This document shows, one piece after another, positions 27,493 to 36,718 of a DNA stretch of 64,000 bases (positions are counted from its first letter, which is position 1; each line of letters opens with the position of its first letter). Origin of the DNA: Candidatus Anaerobutyricum avicola (GTDB lineage Bacteria > Bacillota > Clostridia > Lachnospirales > Lachnospiraceae); NCBI GenBank assembly GCA_019113845.1, contig DXGQ01000053.1, positions 36,848 to 100,847 on the forward strand. Direction: 5' to 3'. Both the position numbers and the translations under genes were made by a program. Under the pieces are notes generated by a model that saw nothing but the letters and a program-made list of their open reading frames with translations, searched no databases and was not told where the DNA came from.

Positions 27493-30369
27493 ATGATCAC
27501 AGACAAACAGAGACAACGAGATTACGAATACGACGGGGAATATCAATCCAACAGCCGTTACACCGACGAACAGTGGACGAATATTTTAAGCTCCGGGCAG
27601 CTTTCCGAAGAAGATACCCTTCTTCTCCGACAGATCTACCGCTCTTATAATCATGCCGCCACCCTTTTGCAGCTTGCTTTTCACAATAAAACGACGGAGG
27701 AAGCGCTGCTGGCGCAATGCAACGCCATCGGTGAGCTTCTCGCCAAAGCCAACGACATCCAGCCGGATGTTGATCTTGACGGAAACGAATACTGGTGGTT
27801 TCTGTTCTTCTGGGGCAAAAATACGGACGCCGGCACACTGGAACTCAAGCTTCATCCGGAACTGACGGAGGCCATCGGCGCTCTCTGGCCGGAAGAGGAA
27901 GAGCGCTATTACGCATTTATGAACGACGTGGACCGCAGTCTGCAGATCCGCTACAGCCAGGAGGACGCCGTCTGGGTGGCTGCCGCCGTTCTTCTGTACG
28001 AAAAATATTATCAGAATCCGGGGATTTCCGCCGACGAGATCCTTCTCATGCAGTACGAAGTGCAGACCCGCGCCCAGAAGGTATTCGGTCAGGATATCAA
28101 CGTCAATACCATCACCCAGATCTGTAACGCCGATGAGCGGGGACACCGCTTCAATTATCTGCGCGATATTTATAAGTATTACCGGGTGGCATTTCCCGGC
28201 GAGTTCGAGGGAGACAGAGAGCGACCGGACCCGGAAAATTTCGATTACAGCGCTTACATTTACTCTATCTACGGGTACATGACATTACAGCAGCTGCTGG
28301 ATTTTATTGAACACGAGTATGCGCATCTGGTGGATGAGTCTTATGTGGAGATGAATGCCTCCAACGGTTTTGTCCGTCTGGCAGACTTTCTCACCAGACA
28401 GGGCGGCTCTCCTTACAACCCGGAAGACAGCTCCGAACAGGCGCTGTCCCTGCGGGCCGACGGGGAAGACTGCGTCGCTACGTTCCACATGCTTGCCGAT
28501 GCGCTGATAAAAGAGTACCCGAATTTTACCTTCGCAAGAAAGGCCGACTGGTATCAGCCTTCGGAAGGAAGGATTTCGTACATTTTCTGTGATGTGCTAT
28601 ACATGAAAAATTATGCGCACACCCATGCCTCCCTCTCTTTTCTGACCGTTCCAGACGGGGACGCAGTCAATATCGAGGTGGCGCTGAACCTCCCGTTCTG
28701 CAATGATGAGGAGGCCATGCTGGATATTCAGGATAAATGCAGCATGCTCACGCTCATGACTTCCGCCCCGTTTCGTGTGGAGAATACCGCCACAGAGGGA
28801 TTTGACCTGACAGAGGACAGCCAGAAGATCAAGGCTTCCGTTCTCTATGCTTACGAAGATTTCAAGGGTATGAAGGAGGAAGATATCGTCGGTATGATCT
28901 CCACCGCGACGGAGATCCTGGCTTCTTATTACACGGATATCTGCCAGAACTACTACCCGGCTGCCGAAGATATCCACACGGAAGACCCTCTCGCCGCCGC
29001 TCTCGGCTCCAAGCTTACATACCGACCTGCCAGGGAGGTTCCCGGCCCGAAGATCATATACAAGCAGGGCGGCATTTCCCCGACGACCGAGTACGTGACC
29101 AAGGTTCTGCAGGGATATGACGTACCTTCCTCACAGGATGATAATGAAGAAGATACTTCCGCCAACGAGCGGCAGGACGTTCCGGACATCGCAGGGGAGG
29201 AAGCAAATGCATCTTCCCACAGCGCGGCATCCGGCTCCTTCACCGGCGCTGCCTCATCAGAAAATGTACCACTCTCTTCCTCACAACAGGAGGGCGGCCG
29301 ACAGGCGCCGGCAGGAGGCGGTACCGCTCCGTCCCGTCCTGTTCTCCTTCCCGACTGGTATCAGGAAGAAAAGGTTCCTGCCTCCACACATCCGGACCGC
29401 AGCGATCAGAGTTTTCATCTGTACCCGAAGAACACATTGATCCGCGGGCCGTTAAAGACAGCCAAATACCACGAAGCCATGCTGACCGCTGTGGGCATCA
29501 TCGAGGGAAAGGATTCCAACATGATGCGGATCGAACCGGTGCCGGATATTCTGGAGCATTATAAGTCTTACGTGGAAGAAGGCCGGATCCTGCACATCGC
29601 TTATCCGGATATGGACGGAAAAGGTTACGAGAGCTTTCTGGAATCCAAAAACGGCCCGGCCGTCCGCGATGGCATCTTCAAAAAGTTTGCCAACCGCTGC
29701 GCGGAAGGACGGTATGTGGTCATGATGGAGGAAGTGGACGTCAACTGGATGCATCTTTTTGGTGAGACCACGGTCCTTCTCCGGGACAATCGCCGGGAAG
29801 GCACCGGAAGCGAGACTGTCGTGACCCTGAGATATTCCGGAGAGAGCTTCCGTCTTCCTTCTAATTTATATATCGTCGCCACTTGCGACTCCAATATCAG
29901 CGAGGACACCGTGCTCGGCGCCGTCAGCCACGACTTTTTTATCCGGCATATCTCTCCGGATTCCAGCGTGCTGCGGGGCATCCGGGTGGAAGGGATCCTG
30001 TTGGAGCGGCTCATGGCGACCATCAATCTGCGTCTCTCCTATTTTCTGGGCGCAGATTACCAGCTGGGGGAGGGGTTCTTCCTCGGGGAAGCAGACAAAG
30101 ACCCGTTTATCTCCCTCGCCCGCGTTTTCCGGGAACAGCTGATCCCGCTCCTGGAAAAATGGTTTGACGGCGATATTGAGCGCATCCGCTATGTCCTCGG
30201 CGACAACGGCAAGCAGCGCCCGGACACCATCTTCTATCTGGAAACTCCGTTCCGGGAGAATCTTTTCAAGGGAGAGATCCCGGATTCTTTTGATACCGGA
30301 CGGTGCATTTATCAGATCAATGAGGACGCTTTTTTCAATCCAAAAAGCTATATTGACATTTACGAATAA
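27493..30369 (+). CDS. Large McrB-like AAA protein with degenerate nucleotide-binding motifs
   Basis: A 958-residue cytosolic protein. The C-terminal third aligns by eye with the AAA+ GTPase domain of McrB. LIRGPLKTAKY (650-659) occupies the place of Walker A GPPGTGKT, YVVMMEEVDVN (741-751) the place of Walker B/VIDEINRG, and the typical McrB stretch VTLRYSGESFRLPSNLYIVAT precedes sensor 1. The key Gly-Lys-Thr of Walker A is lost, and the NTADRS element is replaced by CDSN. The N-terminal 550 residues are mostly helical and unrecognised; a Ser/Gln/Gly-rich linker (about 570-630) separates the halves. There is no mcrC nearby. The RBS is GGGGAAG. It is probably a non-hydrolysing pseudo-AAA protein; its function is unknown. 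Confidence 0.65.
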   Translation: MITDKQRQRDYEYDGEYQSNSRYTDEQWTNILSSGQLSEEDTLLLRQIYRSYNHAATLLQLAFHNKTTEEALLAQCNAIGELLAKANDIQPDVDLDGNEYWWFLFFWGKNTDAGTLELKLHPELTEAIGALWPEEEERYYAFMNDVDRSLQIRYSQEDAVWVAAAVLLYEKYYQNPGISADEILLMQYEVQTRAQKVFGQDINVNTITQICNADERGHRFNYLRDIYKYYRVAFPGEFEGDRERPDPENFDYSAYIYSIYGYMTLQQLLDFIEHEYAHLVDESYVEMNASNGFVRLADFLTRQGGSPYNPEDSSEQALSLRADGEDCVATFHMLADALIKEYPNFTFARKADWYQPSEGRISYIFCDVLYMKNYAHTHASLSFLTVPDGDAVNIEVALNLPFCNDEEAMLDIQDKCSMLTLMTSAPFRVENTATEGFDLTEDSQKIKASVLYAYEDFKGMKEEDIVGMISTATEILASYYTDICQNYYPAAEDIHTEDPLAAALGSKLTYRPAREVPGPKIIYKQGGISPTTEYVTKVLQGYDVPSSQDDNEEDTSANERQDVPDIAGEEANASSHSAASGSFTGAASSENVPLSSSQQEGGRQAPAGGGTAPSRPVLLPDWYQEEKVPASTHPDRSDQSFHLYPKNTLIRGPLKTAKYHEAMLTAVGIIEGKDSNMMRIEPVPDILEHYKSYVEEGRILHIAYPDMDGKGYESFLESKNGPAVRDGIFKKFANRCAEGRYVVMMEEVDVNWMHLFGETTVLLRDNRREGTGSETVVTLRYSGESFRLPSNLYIVATCDSNISEDTVLGAVSHDFFIRHISPDSSVLRGIRVEGILLERLMATINLRLSYFLGADYQLGEGFFLGEADKDPFISLARVFREQLIPLLEKWFDGDIERIRYVLGDNGKQRPDTIFYLETPFRENLFKGEIPDSFDTGRCIYQINEDAFFNPKSYIDIYE

Positions 30370-30435
30370 AAAAATGTACCCTGGCACATCCATCTGTTCT
30401 GTTAAATGTTAATAATGATTATGTCACAAAATACA

Positions 30436-30486
30436 AAATTGTTGTGGAGTATTGCAACAAACTAATAACTCCATAACAATTTTTTA
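30436..30486 (+). terminator. Intrinsic terminator after the McrB-like gene
   Basis: Arms 30436-30450 and 30468-30482 (one G-T pair) are followed by TTTTTT. The next 130 nt before the NlpC gene are very AT-rich without a clear promoter match. Confidence 0.75.
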
Positions 30487-30620
30487 TTATTTTCTCGTTT
30501 ATTATTACGTATTTATTAAAATTTATGACAAACGCCACATTTAAAACACATTGTCATTTTATAATTACCAAGAACGCAACAGATATGAAGGAATTATTAA
30601 TGACAATGGAGGTTACAAAC

Positions 30621-31508
30621 ATGTCCTTTACATATAAAAGATTGAGCACCAGCCTGGCGCTCTCCGCACTTGTTTTAAATTTTGCAATTCTTCCTGCTAC
30701 AGGTAATCATACAGCAACTGTCAACGCCAGCACCATCGGCACTGTGAATTCATCTTTTCTTAACATTCGTACCACCAAGAGCATGAAAGCCAAAAAGGTT
30801 ACCGTCTTAGATCACGGTGACAAGGTTGAGGTTCTCACCACCGGTAAGAAATGGGTGAAGGTCAATGTCAACGGACAGACCGGTTACACACAGGGAAGAT
30901 ATCTTGACACTGAGTCCGGTACCGCTTCCGATCCATATGCTGACGTGCAGGGAGGCACCGTGAACACAAACCAGCTTGCCATCCGTGCCGGCAAAGGAAA
31001 CAGCGCAGCCCGTCTTTCCACCGTCAATGAGGGAACAAGAGTGACTGTTCTCACCACCGGTAAAAAATGGGTGAAAGTTAATGCGAACGGCGTTACCGGT
31101 TACACAAAGGGTAAGAATATCAATCTGGATGAGGGTGGAACCGCTACCAAACCATATTCAAAGGGTGAAGAAGTTGTGAACTTCGCATTACAGTTTGTCG
31201 GTAATCCTTATCGCTGGGGCGGCACAAGCCTGACAAACGGCGCTGACTGTTCCGGTTATATTATGAGTGTGTACAGACATTTCGGAAAGTCTCTTCCACA
31301 CTCCTCCAGCGCTATGAGAAACTGCGGAACAAGAGTCAGCAGCTTAAGCGCCGCACAGCCGGGTGATATCATCTGCTACAGCGGTCATGTGGCTCTTTAC
31401 ATGGGCAACAACAAGATCGTTCATGCCAGCAACCCGAACAGCGGTATCAAGATCACAAACAATGCATCTTACCGTTCTATCGTTTCTATCAGAAGAATCT
31501 TTAACTAA
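30621..31508 (+). CDS. Secreted SH3b-NlpC/P60 cell-wall endopeptidase
   Basis: A 295-residue precursor: a signal peptide (YKRLSTSLALSALVLNFAILP..) and two bacterial SH3 domains, each with the near-identical VLTTGKKWVKVN block. A C-terminal NlpC/P60 catalytic domain follows, with Cys (NGADCSGY), His (YSGHVALY) and a third polar His (KIVHAS). Known role: cleavage of gamma-D-Glu-diaminopimelate links in peptidoglycan during growth or separation. The ATG at 30621 with GGAGGTTACAAAC was chosen over 30525, which would place an unlikely 32 residues before the signal peptide. It is monocistronic. Confidence 0.9.
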   Translation: MSFTYKRLSTSLALSALVLNFAILPATGNHTATVNASTIGTVNSSFLNIRTTKSMKAKKVTVLDHGDKVEVLTTGKKWVKVNVNGQTGYTQGRYLDTESGTASDPYADVQGGTVNTNQLAIRAGKGNSAARLSTVNEGTRVTVLTTGKKWVKVNANGVTGYTKGKNINLDEGGTATKPYSKGEEVVNFALQFVGNPYRWGGTSLTNGADCSGYIMSVYRHFGKSLPHSSSAMRNCGTRVSSLSAAQPGDIICYSGHVALYMGNNKIVHASNPNSGIKITNNASYRSIVSIRRIFN

Positions 31509-31528
31509 TACATATTTTATCCATATAA

Positions 31529-31622
31529 AAAGGCCGCTGTGAATGTTGCCAGTCTCTGAAACAGTTCCCCGGACATAGGGATGTTTCAGCAATGACAATC
31601 TTCACAGCGGTCTTCTTTTTAT
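31529..31622 (+). terminator. Terminator of the NlpC/P60 gene
   Basis: An outer stem AAGGCCGCTGTGAA/TTCACAGCGGTCTT with an inner hairpin CTGAAACA/TGTTTCAG is followed by TTTTT. Confidence 0.8.
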
Positions 31623-31734
31623 TTCCGCACGGCGAAAACATAAGGCGCATGCTCACGCACTGCGCCCATAGATGGCAACGCTGCCGCCGAACATGCGGCG
31701 AGTCACTATACCAAATGCGAACAGGTACACACAC

Positions 31735-32886
31735 CTATCGATAGGACGTCTCCAAAAGCTTATTTTTCAGCTGGTCTTCCAGTTCCGTCAGACGGACTTC
31801 CGCCTCTCTCCGTTTCTGTCTTCCCTCGCTCTGAATCCGCATCACCTCATCAATGGTAGAGATCAGATTCTCATTGGTGGCAATGAGCGTCTCCATATCC
31901 ACGATCCCTCTCTCGCTCTCTTTTGCCGTCTCCACCGTGGCAGTCTTCAGCTTCTCCGCATTTTTGCGTAGTAACGTGTTGGTGAAGTCCGAAACTTCCC
32001 GCTGCGCCTCTGCCGCCTGCCTGGAATGTTCCACCCCGAGAGCGATAATCATCTGACTCTTCCAGAGCGGTATCGTATTCACCAGAGTGGACTGGATCTT
32101 CTCCGCCATCATGGTGTCGCTGGACTGGATCATCCGAATCTGCGGCGCCATCTGCAGGGAAACCATTCTGGTGAGTTCCAGATCATGGATCTTCTTTTCA
32201 AATCGGTTGCACATGGCCTCCATATCGCTGACCTCCTGCGCGTCTTCCGGCGCGCCGGACGCAGCAGCTTTGGCTCTCGCCTGCGGAAGTTCCTGAGATA
32301 GCACCTGATCCAGCTTCTTTTTCCCTGCCAGAATGTACATATTCAGCTCGCGGAAATATACTTTATTCAGGTCGTAGAGCTGGTCCAGCAACGCGCTGTC
32401 TTTCAGCAGCTGCATCTGATGTCCCTCCAGCGTCTTGCTGACCTTCTCAATACTCGCCTCCGCCTTATCATATTTTAATTTGAGGGATTCTACCTTCGCC
32501 ATCTTCTTTTTAAAGAATCCTAAGACGCCTTTGCTCTCCTCTTCGTCAAACTCCTTTAACTCTGTCACAACACCGCTCAGCAGATCTCCGATCTCTCCGA
32601 GGTCTTTGTTTCGAACTTTATTCAATGTTCCTTCTGAAAAATCTGACATTTTTTTCTGGATACCGGAGCCATACTGCAAAATGGCGGCGGAATCTTTGAG
32701 TTCGATCTGCTCTGCGAACTCTTCCACCTGCTTTTTCTCGGCATCGGTCAGATACTTCTCTTCCTCATAAACTTTCTGCTCCGGCACTTCCTCTTTTTTT
32801 GACTCCTCCGTGATGAGATCACCGAACTCTTCTTCCGGATGGAGTGTCAGAGAAGGTCCTTCTTTCAATAATTGTTCGATATCCAT
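31735..32886 (-). CDS. TelA/YaaN-family protein
   Basis: A 383-residue, highly charged, largely alpha-helical cytosolic protein of the TelA/KlaA 'toxic anion resistance' family. The typical blocks are LLDQLYDLNKVYFRELNMYILAGKKKL, QMAPQIRMIQSSDTMMAEKIQSTLVNTIPLWKSQM and ETLIATNENLISTIDEV (each fragment family-like). The start at 32886 has AGGAGGAGCAGT. It follows an XpaC-like gene on the same strand, the same pairing as xpaC-yaaN of Bacillus subtilis. A tellurite-resistance role is by name only; the true function is unsettled. Confidence 0.85.
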   Translation of the reverse strand: MDIEQLLKEGPSLTLHPEEEFGDLITEESKKEEVPEQKVYEEEKYLTDAEKKQVEEFAEQIELKDSAAILQYGSGIQKKMSDFSEGTLNKVRNKDLGEIGDLLSGVVTELKEFDEEESKGVLGFFKKKMAKVESLKLKYDKAEASIEKVSKTLEGHQMQLLKDSALLDQLYDLNKVYFRELNMYILAGKKKLDQVLSQELPQARAKAAASGAPEDAQEVSDMEAMCNRFEKKIHDLELTRMVSLQMAPQIRMIQSSDTMMAEKIQSTLVNTIPLWKSQMIIALGVEHSRQAAEAQREVSDFTNTLLRKNAEKLKTATVETAKESERGIVDMETLIATNENLISTIDEVMRIQSEGRQKRREAEVRLTELEDQLKNKLLETSYR

Positions 32887-32977
32887 ACTGCTCCTCCTGC
32901 TATATACATGTACTATTGTCATCTGAAATCATACAGCATCCGCCGCATTTCCGGTAAACCCGCCAGGATTTCCTCTT

Positions 32978-34342
32978 TTAATCCCAGATTGAACTGCCTG
33001 CATCTGCCTGTGAGTGCATCTCCTGACCACCCCAGCCATCCTTCGCCAGCATCGTCTCCAGAACCTTGATGTCAGAAGAAATGTCCATGGCCACATCCTG
33101 GAACATATCATCATACATGGCTTCCAGCGCCTGATTGACCGTATCCAGCGACTCGGCAATCTCCATCCGGGTCTTTATGATATTCACACTCTGAATCGGC
33201 TGTTTCTCCATGTCCTCATAAACACGGATCAGCTTCATCACCGACGGGAGATAGTACTCCAGCAGCCGGTCTGCCTGTGAAAGATTCTCCGGATACTCCT
33301 TGATGCAGACAAAGATCCTTCCCAGCAAGAGCTCCAGCCTGTCCAGCTTCTCCGAAACTTCCGGCGTGTGTATCCTCTGCTTTCTCTCCCGGATCTCCTG
33401 CAGATAACTGCCGCCCGTCTGCTGCAGATGGTACATCTTCCTCTCTTCCTCCGTCATATCCTCCGGCCTCTTCGCCGCGGCGTCTGTTCCCGGCGCACCG
33501 CTCTGCTGTCCTGCTGTCTGACGACTCTCCGCCTGTCTCTGCTGTTCCTGGCGCTCCCGCTCCAGCCTTGCCTGCACAGCGGCATCGTACTGCTCTCCGG
33601 CCTCCCGGGACAAAATCAGACAGGTGTTGCTCTCATCCATCCTCGCGTAAGGGATCAGCCTCCGCTCAAGAAGGAACTGCAGATCCTTTTTGATCCGCTT
33701 CATGGCGTAACCGGTCCCCTTTTTCAGATCGTCGAGCATGACAAAACCTCTGTCTCCCCAGATACGCGCATACTCGCGGATCCGCTTTACTCTTTTTCCG
33801 GCTGCCCTTCCCATGCCAAACAGCACGCCGCTCAATATCGTCAGCGGAATAAACACGCTCTCCAGCACGATCGTCGCCGTCGAGATCGCACCATGGAGCA
33901 TGCCAAACCCCAGACCGGCAAATCCAAACCCCAGAACAAGCGCTCCGAAAACGACCAATCCGCTTCCACCGGCGATCATCCGCGCCGGACCGCTCCACTG
34001 CCCGGGGATCCGGCGCATCCAGCCCCTCTCCTGCGGCTGCCGCTCCGCAGCCGGTCTCTGCACCCGTCTGTCCGTTTCATACACTCTTCTTCCATAGCGT
34101 TCCTGCCTCTGCCTGTCCTTTGTATGAGAAAATGTCTTCTTCTTTACCTGTTCCCCCATCTCATTTTTGGCAGAACTGACAGCATCACGGATATTCTGGG
34201 CAAGACCTGAAAAGTCCATCGAATCCACGGCATCCTGAATCATATCCTGAATCCACTCTCCCAGATCGTCTGCCGGACTTTTTCCGCTCTCCTTCCCGGT
34301 TCTGTTGTGCCACCGGCTGTCTTTTTGCTGATTATCATCCAT
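32978..34342 (-). CDS. XpaC-like membrane-associated protein
   Basis: A 454-residue protein with a charged N-terminal region and one or two hydrophobic segments (ARMIAGGSGLVVFGALVLGF; STATIVLESVFIPLTILSGV). A C-terminal helical XpaC domain follows (YLPSVMKLIRVYEDM, IAESLDTVNQALEAMYDDMFQDVAMDISSDIKVLE). Known: XpaC was named for 5-bromo-4-chloroindolyl phosphate hydrolysis in Bacillus, but its molecular role is unclear. Pairing with TelA supports the assignment. The start is uncertain; ATG at 34342 with AGAGG was chosen, while in-frame GTG/ATG codons at 34384 and 34366 lack an RBS. Confidence 0.8.
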   Translation of the reverse strand: MDDNQQKDSRWHNRTGKESGKSPADDLGEWIQDMIQDAVDSMDFSGLAQNIRDAVSSAKNEMGEQVKKKTFSHTKDRQRQERYGRRVYETDRRVQRPAAERQPQERGWMRRIPGQWSGPARMIAGGSGLVVFGALVLGFGFAGLGFGMLHGAISTATIVLESVFIPLTILSGVLFGMGRAAGKRVKRIREYARIWGDRGFVMLDDLKKGTGYAMKRIKKDLQFLLERRLIPYARMDESNTCLILSREAGEQYDAAVQARLERERQEQQRQAESRQTAGQQSGAPGTDAAAKRPEDMTEEERKMYHLQQTGGSYLQEIRERKQRIHTPEVSEKLDRLELLLGRIFVCIKEYPENLSQADRLLEYYLPSVMKLIRVYEDMEKQPIQSVNIIKTRMEIAESLDTVNQALEAMYDDMFQDVAMDISSDIKVLETMLAKDGWGGQEMHSQADAGSSIWD

Positions 34343-34488
34343 ATTTATATTATCGCCTCTGTTCATCTTTTTTAACTTTATCACACGAATATGTTACGTT
34401 GTTCAGTATATCATGAAACTCTGCTTTTTTCTACGCATCATTTCTATTCTTTCAGAATATACTGAAAAAAAAGAATGAGGCTATCCTA

Positions 34489-35067
34489 TTGGCTATTCGA
34501 ATTTTCATTGATCAGGGACATAATCCGGCAGGCGTCAACGCCGGCGCGGAAGGCTTCGGCGTCCGCGAACAGGACATCACCTACCAGGTCGGACAATATC
34601 TGTATAACATATTATCGGAAGACTATCGATTCACGGCAAAACTTTCCCGGCCCACTCCCGAGACCACCTTAGGCTACAACAATACCAGCAGTTTACGGGA
34701 GCGGGTCACCCAGGCCAACAACTGGCCGGCCGACTATTTTATCAGCATCCACGCCAACGCCAGCGTCAATCCTGATATCAACGGCTCCGAAGTCTATGTG
34801 ATGGAAAGCTACTCTTCCGCCTGGTATCTGGCACTGGATGTGCTGGCAGAGATCGTCCGCCGCCTGAACACCAAATATAATGGGGTCTTCACCAACCCTT
34901 CCCTATATGTTCTTCGCAATACGCGTATGCCGGCCATCCTGGTTGAGCTGGCTTACATCACCAACTATGAGGACAATCAGCTCATGCTGCAGGAACCTTA
35001 TCAGTTCGCCTACGGGATCTATGTCGGCCTGCTGAATTATCTCGGTCTGCCACAGATCCTGTCATAA
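34489..35067 (+). CDS. N-acetylmuramoyl-L-alanine amidase (amidase_3)
   Basis: A 192-residue zinc amidase domain. IFIDQGHNPAG (first zinc His), the Glu in GVREQDITYQV, YFISIHANA (second His) and ILVELAYITNYEDNQ (catalytic Glu) are all present. It has no signal peptide or cell-wall-binding domain, which is unusual for a wall hydrolase and suggests cytoplasmic release at lysis or sporulation, or non-classical export. TTG start after GAGG. Monocistronic, with a terminator. Confidence 0.85.
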   Translation: MAIRIFIDQGHNPAGVNAGAEGFGVREQDITYQVGQYLYNILSEDYRFTAKLSRPTPETTLGYNNTSSLRERVTQANNWPADYFISIHANASVNPDINGSEVYVMESYSSAWYLALDVLAEIVRRLNTKYNGVFTNPSLYVLRNTRMPAILVELAYITNYEDNQLMLQEPYQFAYGIYVGLLNYLGLPQILS

Positions 35068-35104
35068 ATATTTTCGATAGCAGAAAATCCAGATTCGCAG
35101 GATC

Positions 35105-35175
35105 CTCCGCCTGCGGCGGGTCGTTCCGGCGACATTTTCCAATCCGCCGCAGCGCGATTCCCGCGGAGCGTTTTT
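35105..35175 (+). terminator. Terminator of the amidase gene
   Basis: Outer CTCCGC/GCGGAG and inner CTGCGGCGG/CCGCCGCAG stems are followed by TTTTT at 35171-35175. Confidence 0.7.
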
Positions 35176-35198
35176 ACTTTACAGGGACAGTTTCCCGT

Positions 35199-35247
35199 AA
35201 AACAAAAAACCGATCCTGTCGCTGTAAAAACTAACTTCAGAAATCGG
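35199..35247 (-). terminator. Terminator of the radical SAM operon
   Basis: On the minus strand AAACCGAT pairs with ATCGGTTT, with a TTTTTTG tail, 10 nt after the XRE gene stop. Confidence 0.65.
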
Positions 35248-35257
35248 TTTAAGTGTA

Positions 35258-35599
35258 TTATCCTGTCGCCCTGGCCCGGTATCCCGGAAAACATTCATAC
35301 AACAGAACTTTATCCTTTGTCGCATATTCCATAGAGTAGGAACTTTCTTCTGACAGTATTCTCTTTTTCTGAGGAACGATCAGCTCATCAATGGATCTGC
35401 CCAGAAGATAACTTAACGCGTACATGTTATCCAGAGAGGGCAATGCCTTGCCACTGAACCAGGCATACACCGACTGAAACGCTCCGATCTGGAGATAATT
35501 CTGAATATCCTTCACCGTAAAATTCTTGCGCTGACACTCCTCTCTCAGTCTCTGTCCTGTCAGCTTCATGTCTATTTTGGGATAATGAAAGCACGACAT
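35258..35599 (-). CDS. XRE-family regulator of the radical SAM operon
   Basis: A 113-residue Cro/CI-type helix-turn-helix protein: TGQRLREECQRKNFTVKDIQNYLQIG (HTH), then FQSVYAWFSGKALPSLDNMYALSYLLG, ending SIDELIVPQ as in phage-repressor-like regulators. The start at 35599 (AGGAG 10 nt upstream) is preferred over longer in-frame starts that overlap the radical SAM gene. It is the third gene of a minus-strand operon behind a small protein and a radical SAM enzyme. Confidence 0.75.
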   Translation of the reverse strand: MSCFHYPKIDMKLTGQRLREECQRKNFTVKDIQNYLQIGAFQSVYAWFSGKALPSLDNMYALSYLLGRSIDELIVPQKKRILSEESSYSMEYATKDKVLLYECFPGYRARATG

Positions 35600-35645
35600 A
35601 CTTCTGCCACTCCTCACTCTCTGCCATCCATACACGCCTGTGTCC

Positions 35646-36707
35646 CTACCCACGTCTTCTGTCACACAGTACGATCTCCGGACAGATCGGGCAGCCGCCC
35701 ATACACATACTGCGGACACTACAGTCAGGACAGGCCTTCCTCAGGCGATTCCGAAAATCCTCAAATGCATCGCTGCGCCATGCCTCCGCAATGGAATACC
35801 GCCGCAGATCTACCGCCCACCGCTGCTCCTGGTTATCAAAACTGCAAGGCATCATCTTCATATCCGGGGAAATGTAAGCGGACCATCTCGCCCCCTCACA
35901 GGTATCCACGCTCTCCATACGGATACTCCCCGGCTGATTAACGATAGCCGGAACCGTACAGGAATCAAAACCAATCTTAAAGCGGAACCTCCGCCCGTGA
36001 ACCAGACACATAAACTTCTGAAAGTCCGGATTCTCCTGCGTTATGACCTTCTCCTGTGTCCCAAGCCCCACAGGCTTATGCAGCAAAAAGACCACTGCAT
36101 TGATCCCTCCAGGGAAATCATCCTCCTCCAGATGCCGGACTGCCTCATCCAGAGTATCTGAGTTCAGCACATAGTGGATGTTCGTCCTCACTCCCGCTGC
36201 CACAAGCATCGAGAGCGCATCCAACGTATACTGACAGCGATACCAGCTGACAGCCACCGCACCGCAATACTTCCGGCATACAGCGGCGATCTCCCCTGTC
36301 ATGCCAAAACCGGAAGTCGTAAAATTCGGGACGATCCCCGCACTGCGGCACAAGCGGAGAATCTCCTCAAAATGCTCATGCTGATCCGGATCTCCACAGC
36401 CTCCCAGCGCAATCTGATACGTCTCCCCGCGGCACTGATTCACAATACTCCGGAAATCCTCCAGACGCATGTTCGGCTCTCTCCGATGCAGACCATCCTG
36501 ATAACACTCTATCCCGGCCTTCACACAAAGACCGGTCTGCCCGTGGACACAGTGCCCCATGATACCCACATCCAGAAGCTCCGGGAAAGAAGCCATAAAC
36601 GGATCGATCCCGGTGTCCTTCCCCTCCCGCAGAAGTCCAGTCCGCATATATCTCCCGCTCGTCTCATCAAATATGGAAATAAAATCTTCCTCTGCTCTGA
36701 TCTTCAT
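35646..36707 (-). CDS. Radical SAM/SPASM-domain protein with a non-canonical cysteine spacing
   Basis: A 353-residue protein. Cysteines at 53, 61 and 68 (GHCVHGQTGLCVKAGIEC) give CX7CX6C in the position of the usual CX3CX2C cluster site. They are followed by a TIM-barrel-like region with LGGCGDPDQHEHFEEIL and FTTSGFGM. The C-terminus has a full SPASM signature C326X2C329X5C335X3C339 plus C270, C288, C342 and C348 for auxiliary clusters. SPASM proteins commonly modify ribosomally made peptides or proteins. The start at 36707 has AGGAG 8 nt upstream; the gene begins 11 nt after the small-protein stop, so the two are almost certainly cotranscribed. Confidence 0.8.
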   Translation of the reverse strand: MKIRAEEDFISIFDETSGRYMRTGLLREGKDTGIDPFMASFPELLDVGIMGHCVHGQTGLCVKAGIECYQDGLHRREPNMRLEDFRSIVNQCRGETYQIALGGCGDPDQHEHFEEILRLCRSAGIVPNFTTSGFGMTGEIAAVCRKYCGAVAVSWYRCQYTLDALSMLVAAGVRTNIHYVLNSDTLDEAVRHLEEDDFPGGINAVVFLLHKPVGLGTQEKVITQENPDFQKFMCLVHGRRFRFKIGFDSCTVPAIVNQPGSIRMESVDTCEGARWSAYISPDMKMMPCSFDNQEQRWAVDLRRYSIAEAWRSDAFEDFRNRLRKACPDCSVRSMCMGGCPICPEIVLCDRRRG

Positions 36708-36718
36708 GAAATACACTC

